A stretch of 33,217 nt of DNA from an uncultured Lentisphaerota bacterium (lineage in GTDB: Bacteria; Verrucomicrobiota; Lentisphaeria; Oligosphaerales; CAITYL01). Positions 1-6,768 of this stretch are shown piece after piece. The notes under the pieces were generated by a model, which saw only the letters and a program-made list of their open reading frames with translations, made no database searches and had not been told where the DNA came from. Made by a program: the position numbers and the translations under genes. The stretch is taken from NCBI GenBank assembly GCA_903896595.1, contig CAITYL010000224.1, positions 1-33,217 on the forward strand, written 5' to 3'. How positions within the stretch are numbered: the stretch's first letter is position 1; each line of letters opens with the position of its first letter.

Positions 1-28
1 CCCTCAACCCCTCAACCCCTCAACCCTT
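1..28. repeat. CCCCTCAA octamer tandem repeat at the window start
   Basis: About three copies of the 8-bp unit CCCCTCAA run from the first base to about position 26 and decay just before the larE start codon at 37. The same unit, in the same orientation, recurs before pyrF (21736-21767) and as a long array at the window end (33118-33217). The repeat is purine-poor on the plus strand, so larE has no visible Shine-Dalgarno sequence. Confidence 0.9.
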
Positions 29-36
29 ATCCCGCC

Positions 37-855
37 ATGGACATTCTCGACGACAAAGAACACCAGCTCCGCCAGTTGTTGCACCAGGCACAACGGGTGA
101 CCGTCGCCTATTCCGGCGGCGTGGACAGTTCCCTGCTCTTGTGGACGGCATTGGACACGCTGGGCGCCGGCCAGGTGCTGGCCGTGCTCGGCGACTCCGA
201 CTCACTCACCAACCCCGAACGCGACCAGGCCCTCCGGCAGGCACGGGACTGGGGCGCCACCGTCCATGTTGTCCACACCACGGAAATGGACAACCCGGAT
301 TACGTCAGAAATGGCCCCGACCGCTGCTATCACTGCAAGACCATCCTGTTCGCCACGTTGCGCCAGGACGCGGACCGCTATTTCTCCGGCCCCAGCGTGC
401 TGCTGGACGGCACCAATGCGGATGATATCAACGATCACCGGCCCGGCCGCCGGGCCGCCCGGGAAGCGGGTGTGCGCTCCCCCCTGCTCGATGCCGGTCT
501 GACCAAAGCGGAGATCCGGGAACTCTCCCGCCGCCACGGCCTGCCCACGGCGGACCGGCCCGCCTCTCCCTGTCTGGCCTCGCGCCTGCCCTATGGCACC
601 CCGGTGACCGCCGAAACCCTGCGCCAAGTCGGCGCCGCCGAAGAAAAACTGCACACTCTTGGCTTCAATCCCGTCCGCGTCCGCCACCACGGCACCCTGG
701 CGCGCCTCGAAGTCATGCCGGCGGACCTTCTCCGCGCCGCCGCCGCCGCCGCCGCCATTGTCGGCCAGTTGAAACCACTGGGCTATACGTATGTCGCCCT
801 CGACTTGACGGGGTACCGCACCGGCAGCCTGAATGAAGTCCTTAAACCCCAATAA
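37..855 (+). CDS. larE: ATP-dependent sacrificial sulfur transferase LarE
   Basis: This 272-residue protein matches LarE, the PP-loop enzyme that adenylates the P2CMN carboxylates and donates sulfur during synthesis of the nickel-pincer nucleotide cofactor of lactate racemase and related enzymes. The PP-loop motif SGGVDSS is at residues 26-32. RCYHCK (residues 96-101) and DGTNADD (124-130) are typical of the family. Cys179, in ASPCLASRLPYG, is the position of the sulfur-donating cysteine in the lactobacillus enzyme. Length and C-terminal end fit the family. The ATG at 37 lies about 10 nt after an octamer repeat and has no clear ribosome binding site. The other nickel-pincer genes (larB, larC) are not in the window; the only nickel-related neighbours are the hyp genes. 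Confidence 0.92.
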   Translation: MDILDDKEHQLRQLLHQAQRVTVAYSGGVDSSLLLWTALDTLGAGQVLAVLGDSDSLTNPERDQALRQARDWGATVHVVHTTEMDNPDYVRNGPDRCYHCKTILFATLRQDADRYFSGPSVLLDGTNADDINDHRPGRRAAREAGVRSPLLDAGLTKAEIRELSRRHGLPTADRPASPCLASRLPYGTPVTAETLRQVGAAEEKLHTLGFNPVRVRHHGTLARLEVMPADLLRAAAAAAAIVGQLKPLGYTYVALDLTGYRTGSLNEVLKPQ

Positions 856-894
856 ACCCACATCTGAAGGCAACATCGGCGTTATTTCACGACC

Positions 895-1030
895 GGGAGC
901 CGCCCGTCCTCGGGCGGACAGCGACGGCGTCACACCAGTTCCGCCCTTTTTATGAGGCCACCGTCCGCCAAACCAATTAAGCACGTCTCCGACGATAACG
1001 GGTTCGTCCGCCCGAGGACGGGCGGCTCCC
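895..1030. repeat. Composite inverted repeat (25-bp perfect arms), BIME- or MITE-like
   Basis: The 25-bp segment 895-919 is the exact reverse complement of 1006-1030, separated by 86 bp. Each arm is itself a small hairpin (CCGCCCG, 4-nt loop TCCT, CGGGCGG), so the element is a pair of head-to-head hairpins. It fills most of the 332-bp gap between larE and hydE. It could act as a transcriptional barrier after larE, but there is no T-tract, so a classical terminator is not supported. I see no coding potential in it. Confidence 0.85.
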
Positions 1031-1065
1031 AAGGTACAACCCCACACAAGACTAGGCACTCCATC

Positions 1066-1162
1066 TTCCTATAATTCCCATTCCTCCCATGACTCCCATA
1101 GCTCCCAACTGCCCCGCCATCACCTCCGCCACAACCCCTTCGTGTCTTCGTGCCTTCGTGTG
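1066..1162. repeat. Degenerate 9-bp and 8-bp tandem repeats upstream of hydE
   Basis: Five degenerate 9-bp units of the form CTCCCATGA run from 1066 to 1110. After a 28-bp interval, three near-identical 8-bp units (TTCGTGTC, TTCGTGCC, TTCGTGTG) run from 1139 to 1162. They end 25 bp before the hydE start. No function is apparent. The same style of short-period repeat occurs in several other gaps in this window. Confidence 0.75.
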
Positions 1163-1187
1163 AGCCAACTAAGGTTTTCCCCTTTTC

Positions 1188-2279
1188 ATGACGGATTTTT
1201 CACCCCAACGCCTGCACCGCTTGGCCGACGAACGCCACACCCTGGCGCCGGCCGAAATCGTTGCCCTCCTCCACGCTCAAGATCACGATTTGAAGGCGCT
1301 CTACGCCGCCGCCGATGCCCTGCGCCGTGAAAAGGTCGGGGACAACGTCTTCCTGCGCGGCATCATTGAATTCTCCAATTATTGCCTCAACGACTGCGCC
1401 TATTGCGGCATCCGCGCCGGCAATCAGGCAGTGAGCCGTTACCGCATGCCGCCGGAGGAGATCATCGCCCGCGCGGAACATGCCGACCGCTGGGGCTGCA
1501 CCTCGGTGGTGCTGCAATCAGGCGAGGATCCGTGGTTCACCACCCCGCGGCTGTGCGAGATCATCACCGGCATCAAACGCCGCTCCGCCGTCGCCGTCAC
1601 CATCTCCGTCGGCATCCGGTCGCCCGCGGAAATCCGTGAACTGCGCGCCGCCGGCTGCGCCCGCTGCCTGGTCCGTTTTGAAACCAGCGACCGGGAGCTG
1701 TTCGCCCGCATCCATCCCGATGAAACCTTTGAGCGCCGCATTCAATGCCTGCGCGATTTCCGCGCCGCCGGCTTCCAGACCGGCAGCGGCTTCATGATCG
1801 GCTTACCGGACGCGCCCCTGGAAACCCTGGCCGCCGACATCCTCTACGCCACCCGGCTGGATCTGGATATGATCGGCTGCGGCCCCTTCATTGCCCACGC
1901 CGACACCCCGCTGGCCGGCACACCGTTGCTGGCGGACCGTGAAATTTATTTCAAAACCATCGCCATCATGCGCCTGCTCAACCCCCTGGTTCACCTCCCG
2001 GCCACCACCGCCTTTGACGCCCTGGTCCGCGGCGGCCGCGACCGGTTGCTGCAAATGGGCTGCAACGTCTTCATGCCCAACCTGACCCCCGGCCAGTACC
2101 GCGCCCAGTACCAGCTCTATCCCGGCAAACCCTGCCTGGACGAGGATGGCGCCGCTTGCGCCGCCTGCGTGATGAAACGCGTGGAAAAACTCGGCCGCCT
2201 CATCGGCCGCAGCCCCGGCCACAGCTTTAAGCCCGCCAACCTCTCCCACCCCGCCCCCGACGACGATCTGGGACTGTAA
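1188..2279 (+). CDS. hydE: [FeFe]-hydrogenase H-cluster radical SAM maturase HydE
   Basis: This 363-residue protein matches HydE, a radical SAM enzyme that, with HydG and HydF, builds the two-iron subcluster of [FeFe]-hydrogenase. The SAM-binding cluster motif CxxxCxxC is Cys66, Cys70 and Cys73 in NYCLNDCAYCGIRAGN. The YRM segment, the VLQSGED segment and the C-terminal cysteine group (in GKPCLDEDGAACAACV) follow the HydE pattern; that C-terminal group is where many HydE proteins hold an accessory cluster. The ATG at 1188 follows a weak AAGG about 14 nt upstream. Neither hydF, hydG nor an [FeFe]-hydrogenase gene is in the window, so it is an orphan here. BioB- and PylB-like relatives are less likely because HydE-specific segments are present. 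Confidence 0.88.
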   Translation: MTDFSPQRLHRLADERHTLAPAEIVALLHAQDHDLKALYAAADALRREKVGDNVFLRGIIEFSNYCLNDCAYCGIRAGNQAVSRYRMPPEEIIARAEHADRWGCTSVVLQSGEDPWFTTPRLCEIITGIKRRSAVAVTISVGIRSPAEIRELRAAGCARCLVRFETSDRELFARIHPDETFERRIQCLRDFRAAGFQTGSGFMIGLPDAPLETLAADILYATRLDLDMIGCGPFIAHADTPLAGTPLLADREIYFKTIAIMRLLNPLVHLPATTAFDALVRGGRDRLLQMGCNVFMPNLTPGQYRAQYQLYPGKPCLDEDGAACAACVMKRVEKLGRLIGRSPGHSFKPANLSHPAPDDDLGL

Positions 2280-2319
2280 ACCGGGGCAAAAAAAACCAAA
2301 CGCTGGTTGGTGAATAGTG

Positions 2320-2388
2320 AACCGCAGAATATTGAAGTCAGCACATTGCCTTCATTATTCGGAACTCAATATTCGTCAATCTGCGGTT
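2320..2388. repeat. MITE-like palindromic element, copy A
   Basis: This 69-bp element is bounded by inverted termini AACCGCAGA (2320-2328) and TCTGCGGTT (2380-2388). A second, clearly related copy lies in the opposite orientation at 32066-32132; the two share long blocks such as ATTCGGAACTCA. It lies between the convergent hydE and CapK-like genes. It has no coding capacity and looks like a small non-autonomous repeat. Confidence 0.8.
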
Positions 2389-2422
2389 GGTTTAACAGTT
2401 TCAACGGCAAAGAGCTTTTACC

Positions 2423-2448
2423 GGTTCCGGCCGCGGCCGGAACCTTTT
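2423..2448 (+). terminator. Probable intrinsic terminator downstream of hydE
   Basis: Positions 2423-2444 form a perfect 22-bp palindrome, capable of a 9-bp GC-rich stem with a CGCG loop. On the plus strand it is followed by TTTT. It lies about 145 bp after the hydE stop, on the far side of the MITE-like element. The T-tract is short, and on the minus strand there is no T-tract after the stem. A plus-strand terminator is therefore the better reading. Confidence 0.5.
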
Positions 2449-2483
2449 GAGTGGCGGTGGCTCGACACCGCTTTTATACTGTT

Positions 2484-3860
2484 TTACCGCCGTACCACGG
2501 CACGAAATTTGCCATTGGCCTCGCGGGGAATGGCGGCGACCGCCTCCACCACCACCGCCATGCCTGGTTCCAGGCGCGCCAGCAGACGCTCACGAATTTC
2601 GCCGGCCGCCGCCGGGCCAAAGCCGGCGGCCGGCACCACCAGCACCCGCAGCCGTTCCGGCGCTTCCTGAATGATCTGCGCTTCCCGGATGGCCATCTCC
2701 CCTTTGAACACCGGATCCAGCCGGCCGAGCCGGCGGCCGGAGGGCGTGACCACAACGTCATCGCACCGCCCCTCCACCTCCAGCAGCACCGGCAACCGGC
2801 GCCCGCAGGGACAGCCGTCACCATTCGCCGCCGCCAGCCGGCCGCGGTCCCCCAGCCGGTAGCGGATCAGCGGCATGTCGCCATTGACCAGTCCCGTGCA
2901 GACCAGGTCCCCAACCGCTCCGGCGGCCGTGGCCGTCCCGTCCGGCGCCACCACCTCCACCACGCCCGCCTCGGGCCACAGATGCATTCGCCCATGCTCG
3001 CACTCGCCGGCGGCGGTGACGATCTCCGCCATGCCGTACGTCTCGCGCACCGGACAGGCAAACGCCGCCTGAATCCCCGCGCGCTGCCACGCCAGCAGCG
3101 GTTCGGCATTGGTGATGACCACGCGCAACGGCGGCAGCCGCAACCCCTGCCGCGTAATCTCGGCGGCCAGACTGGCCAGAGCCGAGGAATAACCGAACAG
3201 ATACGTCACCCGATAGCGGTGCAACGCCGCGACATACGCCGCCGCCGTGGCGGGTGACAAATGTTGCGAGGATAAATAAAGTTGGCGCATCGGCGCGTTC
3301 CACACCCAGAACGGGGGCCGCCGTCGCGCCGCCGGCACCACCAGCTGGCCGCCGAGGATGGCCCACCGGTCGGCGCGCCCCACTCCGTACCAGCGCCGCC
3401 AGCGCGCCTCAAATAAGGCATACCACCGGCGCACGGTGTCCCGGCTCCACCACAGCCGCACCGGCGTGCCCGAAGTGCCACTGGTATGTTCGGGAAACAT
3501 CCGCCGGGGGTCGCAGTCATCGGCCAGGAATGCCTCCGGCGCGCCACGTACCGTTTCCTTTTCCAGCACCGGCCAATTGGCCAGTACCCGCCACTTCTCC
3601 GGCCCGCCGCCCTGCCGGCGCCACCAGTCACGGTAATACGGCACCCGGGTCGCGGCGCGCTCCAACAGAGCGCTCAGGCGCGGCTGGCGCCACGCGTCCC
3701 ACTGGGCCGGCGTCCACGCCTCCCGCGCCAGGGCCTCGGCCGCCCATGCGTCGGTTTCCGCCCCGTACCGCCACCGCCGCAACCGCCAGCCGCGCCAGCC
3801 GGCCGCCAACGGCCAAAACGGTGCGGGAAGCGCATGATAGAGGCGGAGCAACCAGGTCAT
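2484..3860 (-). CDS. CapK/PaaK-like adenylate-forming enzyme (phenylacetate-CoA ligase family)
   Basis: A 458-residue protein of the phenylacetate-CoA ligase / CapK family, which activates a carboxylic acid with ATP. The phosphate-binding loop TSGTSGTPV follows an N-terminal region with the usual RVPYYRDWW segment. Later come the family segments YGMAE and YRLGDRGRL. The reading frame stays open upstream to 4253, but homology begins at the Met at 3860 (MTWLLRLYHALPAP), and the upstream stretch is low-quality antisense to the hypE region. It is the last gene of the hypC-D-E string, 166 bp after hypE. Whether it acts with the Hyp proteins is unknown; a role in cell-surface polymer or acyl metabolism is equally plausible. 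The substrate cannot be read from the sequence. Confidence 0.8.
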   Translation of the reverse strand: MTWLLRLYHALPAPFWPLAAGWRGWRLRRWRYGAETDAWAAEALAREAWTPAQWDAWRQPRLSALLERAATRVPYYRDWWRRQGGGPEKWRVLANWPVLEKETVRGAPEAFLADDCDPRRMFPEHTSGTSGTPVRLWWSRDTVRRWYALFEARWRRWYGVGRADRWAILGGQLVVPAARRRPPFWVWNAPMRQLYLSSQHLSPATAAAYVAALHRYRVTYLFGYSSALASLAAEITRQGLRLPPLRVVITNAEPLLAWQRAGIQAAFACPVRETYGMAEIVTAAGECEHGRMHLWPEAGVVEVVAPDGTATAAGAVGDLVCTGLVNGDMPLIRYRLGDRGRLAAANGDGCPCGRRLPVLLEVEGRCDDVVVTPSGRRLGRLDPVFKGEMAIREAQIIQEAPERLRVLVVPAAGFGPAAAGEIRERLLARLEPGMAVVVEAVAAIPREANGKFRAVVRR

Positions 3861-3981
3861 CTGATCGGAAGTCCAGGGTTCAAAAAAGGCGGAAATGGAA
3901 AAAACGAAGACTCGAAAGAAACATGGCACGCCAAAGGATGCCAGACAAAGAGGTTTCACTGGAGATAAGAGGATTCGTTCT

Positions 3982-4008
3982 CGACTGCGATCGATTGCAA
4001 TCGACCTC
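3982..4008. repeat. 10-bp tandem repeat between hypE and the CapK-like gene
   Basis: Tandem decamers CGACTGCGAT and CGATTGCAAT, followed by a partial unit, lie in the gap downstream of hypE. The same decamer family recurs at 5046-5085 immediately upstream of hypE, so hypE is bracketed by it. Confidence 0.7.
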
Positions 4009-4026
4009 CGGCGAAGAACGGCCAGG

Positions 4027-5031
4027 TCAGCAAATCCGCGGTAACTGCACCCCGGAAACCAGCCCCAACACCCGGCCGCCGCCGAAGCTGTTTTCCAGAT
4101 ACACCCGGCCCCGGCCGTCACCGACCAATTCGCCAATGATCGCCGCCTCCCGCCCCTGGGGATGCGCCCGCATGGCCGCCAGCAGCACCGGCGCCCGTTC
4201 CGGAGCGGCAATGGCCACCAGGCGCCCCTCGCAGGCCAGATGATACGGTTCAAAGCCCACCAGTTCGCACAGGGCCCGGACTTCCGCGCGGACCGGCACG
4301 TCCTCCTCCCGCAGCATCACGCTGCAACCGGAACCCTGCACCAGTTCATAAAGCGCCGTCGCCAGGCCGCCGCGGGTCGGGTCGCGCATCACCCGCAGCC
4401 CGCCACCGGCCACCGGCGCCATCGCCGCCACCAGACCGTTGACCGGGGCGCAATCGCTCACCAGCGCCATGCCCTGCCCAACGTTTTCCCGGGCTCGGAA
4501 CACCGCCGCCTCATGATCGCCCACCGGCCCGCTGACCAGCACGCAGTCGCCGGCCTGGACCGGCTGGCGACGGCACTCCGGCAACGGCAAACCCACCCCG
4601 GCGGTGCAAATGAACAGGCCGTCGGCGGCGCCGCGCTCCACCACCTTAGTGTCCCCGCACACAATCTGCACCCCCGCCGCCCGCGCCGTGGCCGCCATGG
4701 AATCGAGCAGACGTTCCAGCAACGCCGTCGGCAACCCTTCTTCGATCACCAGCGAGCAGCTCAGCCACAACGGCCGGCCGCCGGCCACCGACAAGTCGTT
4801 GACGGTGCCGCAGACCGCGAGCTTGCCAATGTCGCCGCCGGGAAATTCCAAGGGTTTGATGACGAACCCGTCGGTGGTGAACAGCATCCGGATGCCGCCC
4901 GTCTCCACCAGGGCGGCATCCCCCATCTCCTCCAGGGCCGGATTGCCGAACCGGGGCAGGATCAGCGCCTCGATCAAGTCCCGCGTCTGCCGCCCGCCCG
5001 CACCATGGGCCAGGGTGATTTTGTCGTCCAT
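4027..5031 (-). CDS. hypE: Carbamoyl dehydratase HypE
   Basis: This 334-residue protein matches HypE, which dehydrates the carbamoyl group passed from HypF to form the thiocyanate that becomes the CN ligand of [NiFe]-hydrogenase. The start has the family segment AHGAGGRQTRDLI. The chain ends in the invariant PRIC, whose terminal cysteine carries the carbamoyl group. FTTDGFVIKPLEFPGGDIG and DPTRGGLAT are also family hallmarks. GAGGA lies about 10 nt before the ATG at 5031, within a decamer repeat. It follows hypD by 76 bp on the same strand. Length is normal for the family. Confidence 0.95.
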   Translation of the reverse strand: MDDKITLAHGAGGRQTRDLIEALILPRFGNPALEEMGDAALVETGGIRMLFTTDGFVIKPLEFPGGDIGKLAVCGTVNDLSVAGGRPLWLSCSLVIEEGLPTALLERLLDSMAATARAAGVQIVCGDTKVVERGAADGLFICTAGVGLPLPECRRQPVQAGDCVLVSGPVGDHEAAVFRARENVGQGMALVSDCAPVNGLVAAMAPVAGGGLRVMRDPTRGGLATALYELVQGSGCSVMLREEDVPVRAEVRALCELVGFEPYHLACEGRLVAIAAPERAPVLLAAMRAHPQGREAAIIGELVGDGRGRVYLENSFGGGRVLGLVSGVQLPRIC

Positions 5032-5045
5032 AATAATTTATTCCT

Positions 5046-5085
5046 CGATTGCAACCGACTGCAATCGACTGCGCCCGAACGCGGT
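5046..5085. repeat. 10-bp tandem repeat between hypD and hypE
   Basis: Four head-to-tail decamers run from 5046 to 5085: CGATTGCAAC, CGACTGCAAT, CGACTGCGCC and CGAACGCGGT. They occupy most of the 76-bp hypD-hypE gap and supply the GAGGA before hypE on the minus strand. The same unit occurs at 3982-4008. Confidence 0.75.
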
Positions 5086-5107
5086 CGATAGCACTCTAAC
5101 CTATCTA

Positions 5108-6178
5108 TCATTCATACAAATAACTCGCCGCGCAGGCGCCTTCGCTGGAGACCATGCAGGCGCCGACCGGCTGCTGGGGCGTGCAGGCCGTGCCGAACAA
5201 GGGGCACTCCCGCGGCGTGATCGCGCCGCGCAGCACCGCGCCGCAGCGGCAGCCCGGGGGTTCGCGGTCCGGCCCCGGTTTCAGCCCGAACCGGCAGGCG
5301 GCGTCCTGGGCGCGAAACGCATCGCGCAAACGCAAACCGCTGCCCGGAATGACTCCGAGCCCGCGCCAGGCGGCATCCGCCGGCACGAACGTTTCCGCCA
5401 ATATTTTCAACGCCGCCGGATTGCCGCCGGCGCGCACCACCTGCGGGTAGGCGTTCTCCAAATCCGGCTGCTTCCGCCGCACCTGGTTCACCAACAGCAG
5501 CAATCCGGCCAAAATGTCCGAAGGCGCGAACCCGGCCACCACGCCGCCGCGGCCAAACTCATCCGGCAGAAACCGGAACAGCTCAACGCCGGTCACCGAG
5601 CTCACATGCCCCGGCAGCAAAAATCCATCCAAGCCACCGGCCGCCGCCAGAATCCGCATGGCTTGCGGCATGGTCTTGTGGCCGCAGAGCACGCTAAAAT
5701 TGGCCACCCCCGTGTCCGCCGCCTCGCGCACCGCCAGCGCCACCCCCGGCGCCGTGGTCTCAAAGCCGATGCCGAGAAACACCACCTGGCGTTCCGGCAG
5801 CGTCCGGGCCAGCGCCACCGCGTCCAGCGGCGACAACACAATCTTGACCGCGGCCCCCGCCGCCCGCGCCTGGTCCAGTGATTCGCGGTCGCCGCCGGGC
5901 ACCCGCACCAAATCCCCAAACGTCGCCACCGTCACGGCCGGCCGGCGCGCCAGTTCCAGGGCCAGGTCCACATAGGACGCGCCCGTCACGCACACCGGAC
6001 AGCCAGGCCCCGACAACAATTTCAGATTTTCCGGCAACAGGCGCCGCAGCCCCCCCCGGGCAATCGCCATGGTATGGCTGCCGCACACCTCCATCAACCG
6101 CACCTCGCCCAACCCGGCGGCCGCCGCACGCAACGCCGCCACCAACTCTTTCACCCGCGCCACAGTTGCATCTGACAT
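5108..6178 (-). CDS. hypD: Hydrogenase maturation protein HypD
   Basis: A 356-residue HypD, the [4Fe-4S] scaffold that, together with HypC, assembles the Fe(CN)2CO unit of [NiFe]-hydrogenase. The segments EVCGSHTMAIARGGL and GPGCPVCVT carry the conserved catalytic and iron-binding cysteines. GFETTAPG and GHVSSVTG are family motifs. The C-terminal cysteine cluster (GCRCGAVLRG, then CPLFGTAC and GAC) is complete. An in-frame ATG at 6187 is also possible, but GAGGAG abuts it directly, whereas it sits 9 nt before the ATG at 6178, which is therefore preferred. The 176-bp gap to hypC holds a dispersed repeat. Confidence 0.95.
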   Translation of the reverse strand: MSDATVARVKELVAALRAAAAGLGEVRLMEVCGSHTMAIARGGLRRLLPENLKLLSGPGCPVCVTGASYVDLALELARRPAVTVATFGDLVRVPGGDRESLDQARAAGAAVKIVLSPLDAVALARTLPERQVVFLGIGFETTAPGVALAVREAADTGVANFSVLCGHKTMPQAMRILAAAGGLDGFLLPGHVSSVTGVELFRFLPDEFGRGGVVAGFAPSDILAGLLLLVNQVRRKQPDLENAYPQVVRAGGNPAALKILAETFVPADAAWRGLGVIPGSGLRLRDAFRAQDAACRFGLKPGPDREPPGCRCGAVLRGAITPRECPLFGTACTPQQPVGACMVSSEGACAASYLYE

Positions 6179-6251
6179 GGCCGTCATCTCCTCACCCCCC
6201 CCATCCCGGTCCCGTCTTCATAATATCCTCACGGTGGATTTTAATACCGAT

Positions 6252-6350
6252 TTACCACGATAGAACGCGAAAGATCGCAAAAGAAAATGCAGGTCTGGTT
6301 TTTCTTTCGAGCTCTCTGCGTTCTTTCGCGGTTAATCGAATGGTGGTGAA
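6252..6350. repeat. Dispersed ~95-bp palindromic repeat, copy 1
   Basis: A roughly 95-bp element lies between hypC and hypD. It shares long exact blocks with 16531-16620, for example ACGATAGAACGCGAAAGATC and CTCTGCGTTCTTTCGCGGTT. The two halves are partly self-complementary (AACGCGAAAGA against TCTTTCGCGGTT), giving an imperfect hairpin. Both copies have the same orientation. It has no coding potential. Confidence 0.85.
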
Positions 6351-6354
6351 TAAT

Positions 6355-6642
6355 TCATGAGGCCGTCCCGCCCGGCCCCGCCGGTGATTCCCGGCCGGCG
6401 CTTGGCAAGCCCTCATTCCCTTCCAACCCGGCTTCCATGGTCTGACGCAACAAGTCTTCCAACTCCAAGGCATCCTCCGGCCGCATCGTTTCCAGGGCCA
6501 TGCCCGTATGCACCAGCAGATAATCACCGGTTACCGCTTCCGGCGTAAAGTCCAAGCGCACGTCAAACGCGCCACCGGCGTAGCGGGCCACGCCCCGATT
6601 GCCCGCCCGCGATTCCAACTGCATGGGCACGGCGATACACAT
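6355..6642 (-). CDS. hypC: HypC/HybG-type hydrogenase assembly chaperone
   Basis: A 95-residue HypC, the small chaperone that carries iron with HypD and delivers the Fe(CN)2CO group to the hydrogenase large subunit. It starts MCIAVP, with the essential Cys2 directly after the initiator Met. The GDYLLVHTGMALETM segment is the typical OB-fold end of the family. A glycine- and proline-rich tail extends the protein slightly beyond the usual 75-90 residues. GAGGTG lies about 6 nt upstream of the ATG at 6642. It is the first gene after the inserted defence-type operon and begins the hypC-D-E run. Confidence 0.93.
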   Translation of the reverse strand: MCIAVPMQLESRAGNRGVARYAGGAFDVRLDFTPEAVTGDYLLVHTGMALETMRPEDALELEDLLRQTMEAGLEGNEGLPSAGRESPAGPGGTAS

Positions 6643-6705
6643 GCTGGCACCTCATTCCAAGTGGTGGTCAAAAAACACCAACGACCATTGAACACAACCT
6701 ACAAC

Positions 6706-6714
6706 ACGCCTAGA
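6706..6714. repeat. 9-bp word ACGCCTAGA, left edge of the defence-type block
   Basis: ACGCCTAGA occurs here and again in the same orientation at 13426-13434. The two copies lie in the gaps immediately outside the six-gene block 6769-13331. This could be a target-site duplication or attachment core, but a 9-bp match between gaps of this size is expected by chance perhaps once in fifteen. Confidence 0.35.
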
Positions 6715-6768
6715 CATAAAGCAACCACAAAACCGGCACGGCGGCACGTTCAATGATCGGAAATTGCG

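Noticed and set aside
3861-4253. Upstream extension of the CapK-like frame
   Set aside because: Family homology begins at the Met at 3860. The extension runs into the hypE 3' end and translates to low-complexity sequence.
4604-5881. A 425-codon open frame on the plus strand
   Set aside because: It is antisense to hypE and hypD and crosses their repeat-filled gap; the translation has no recognisable domain.
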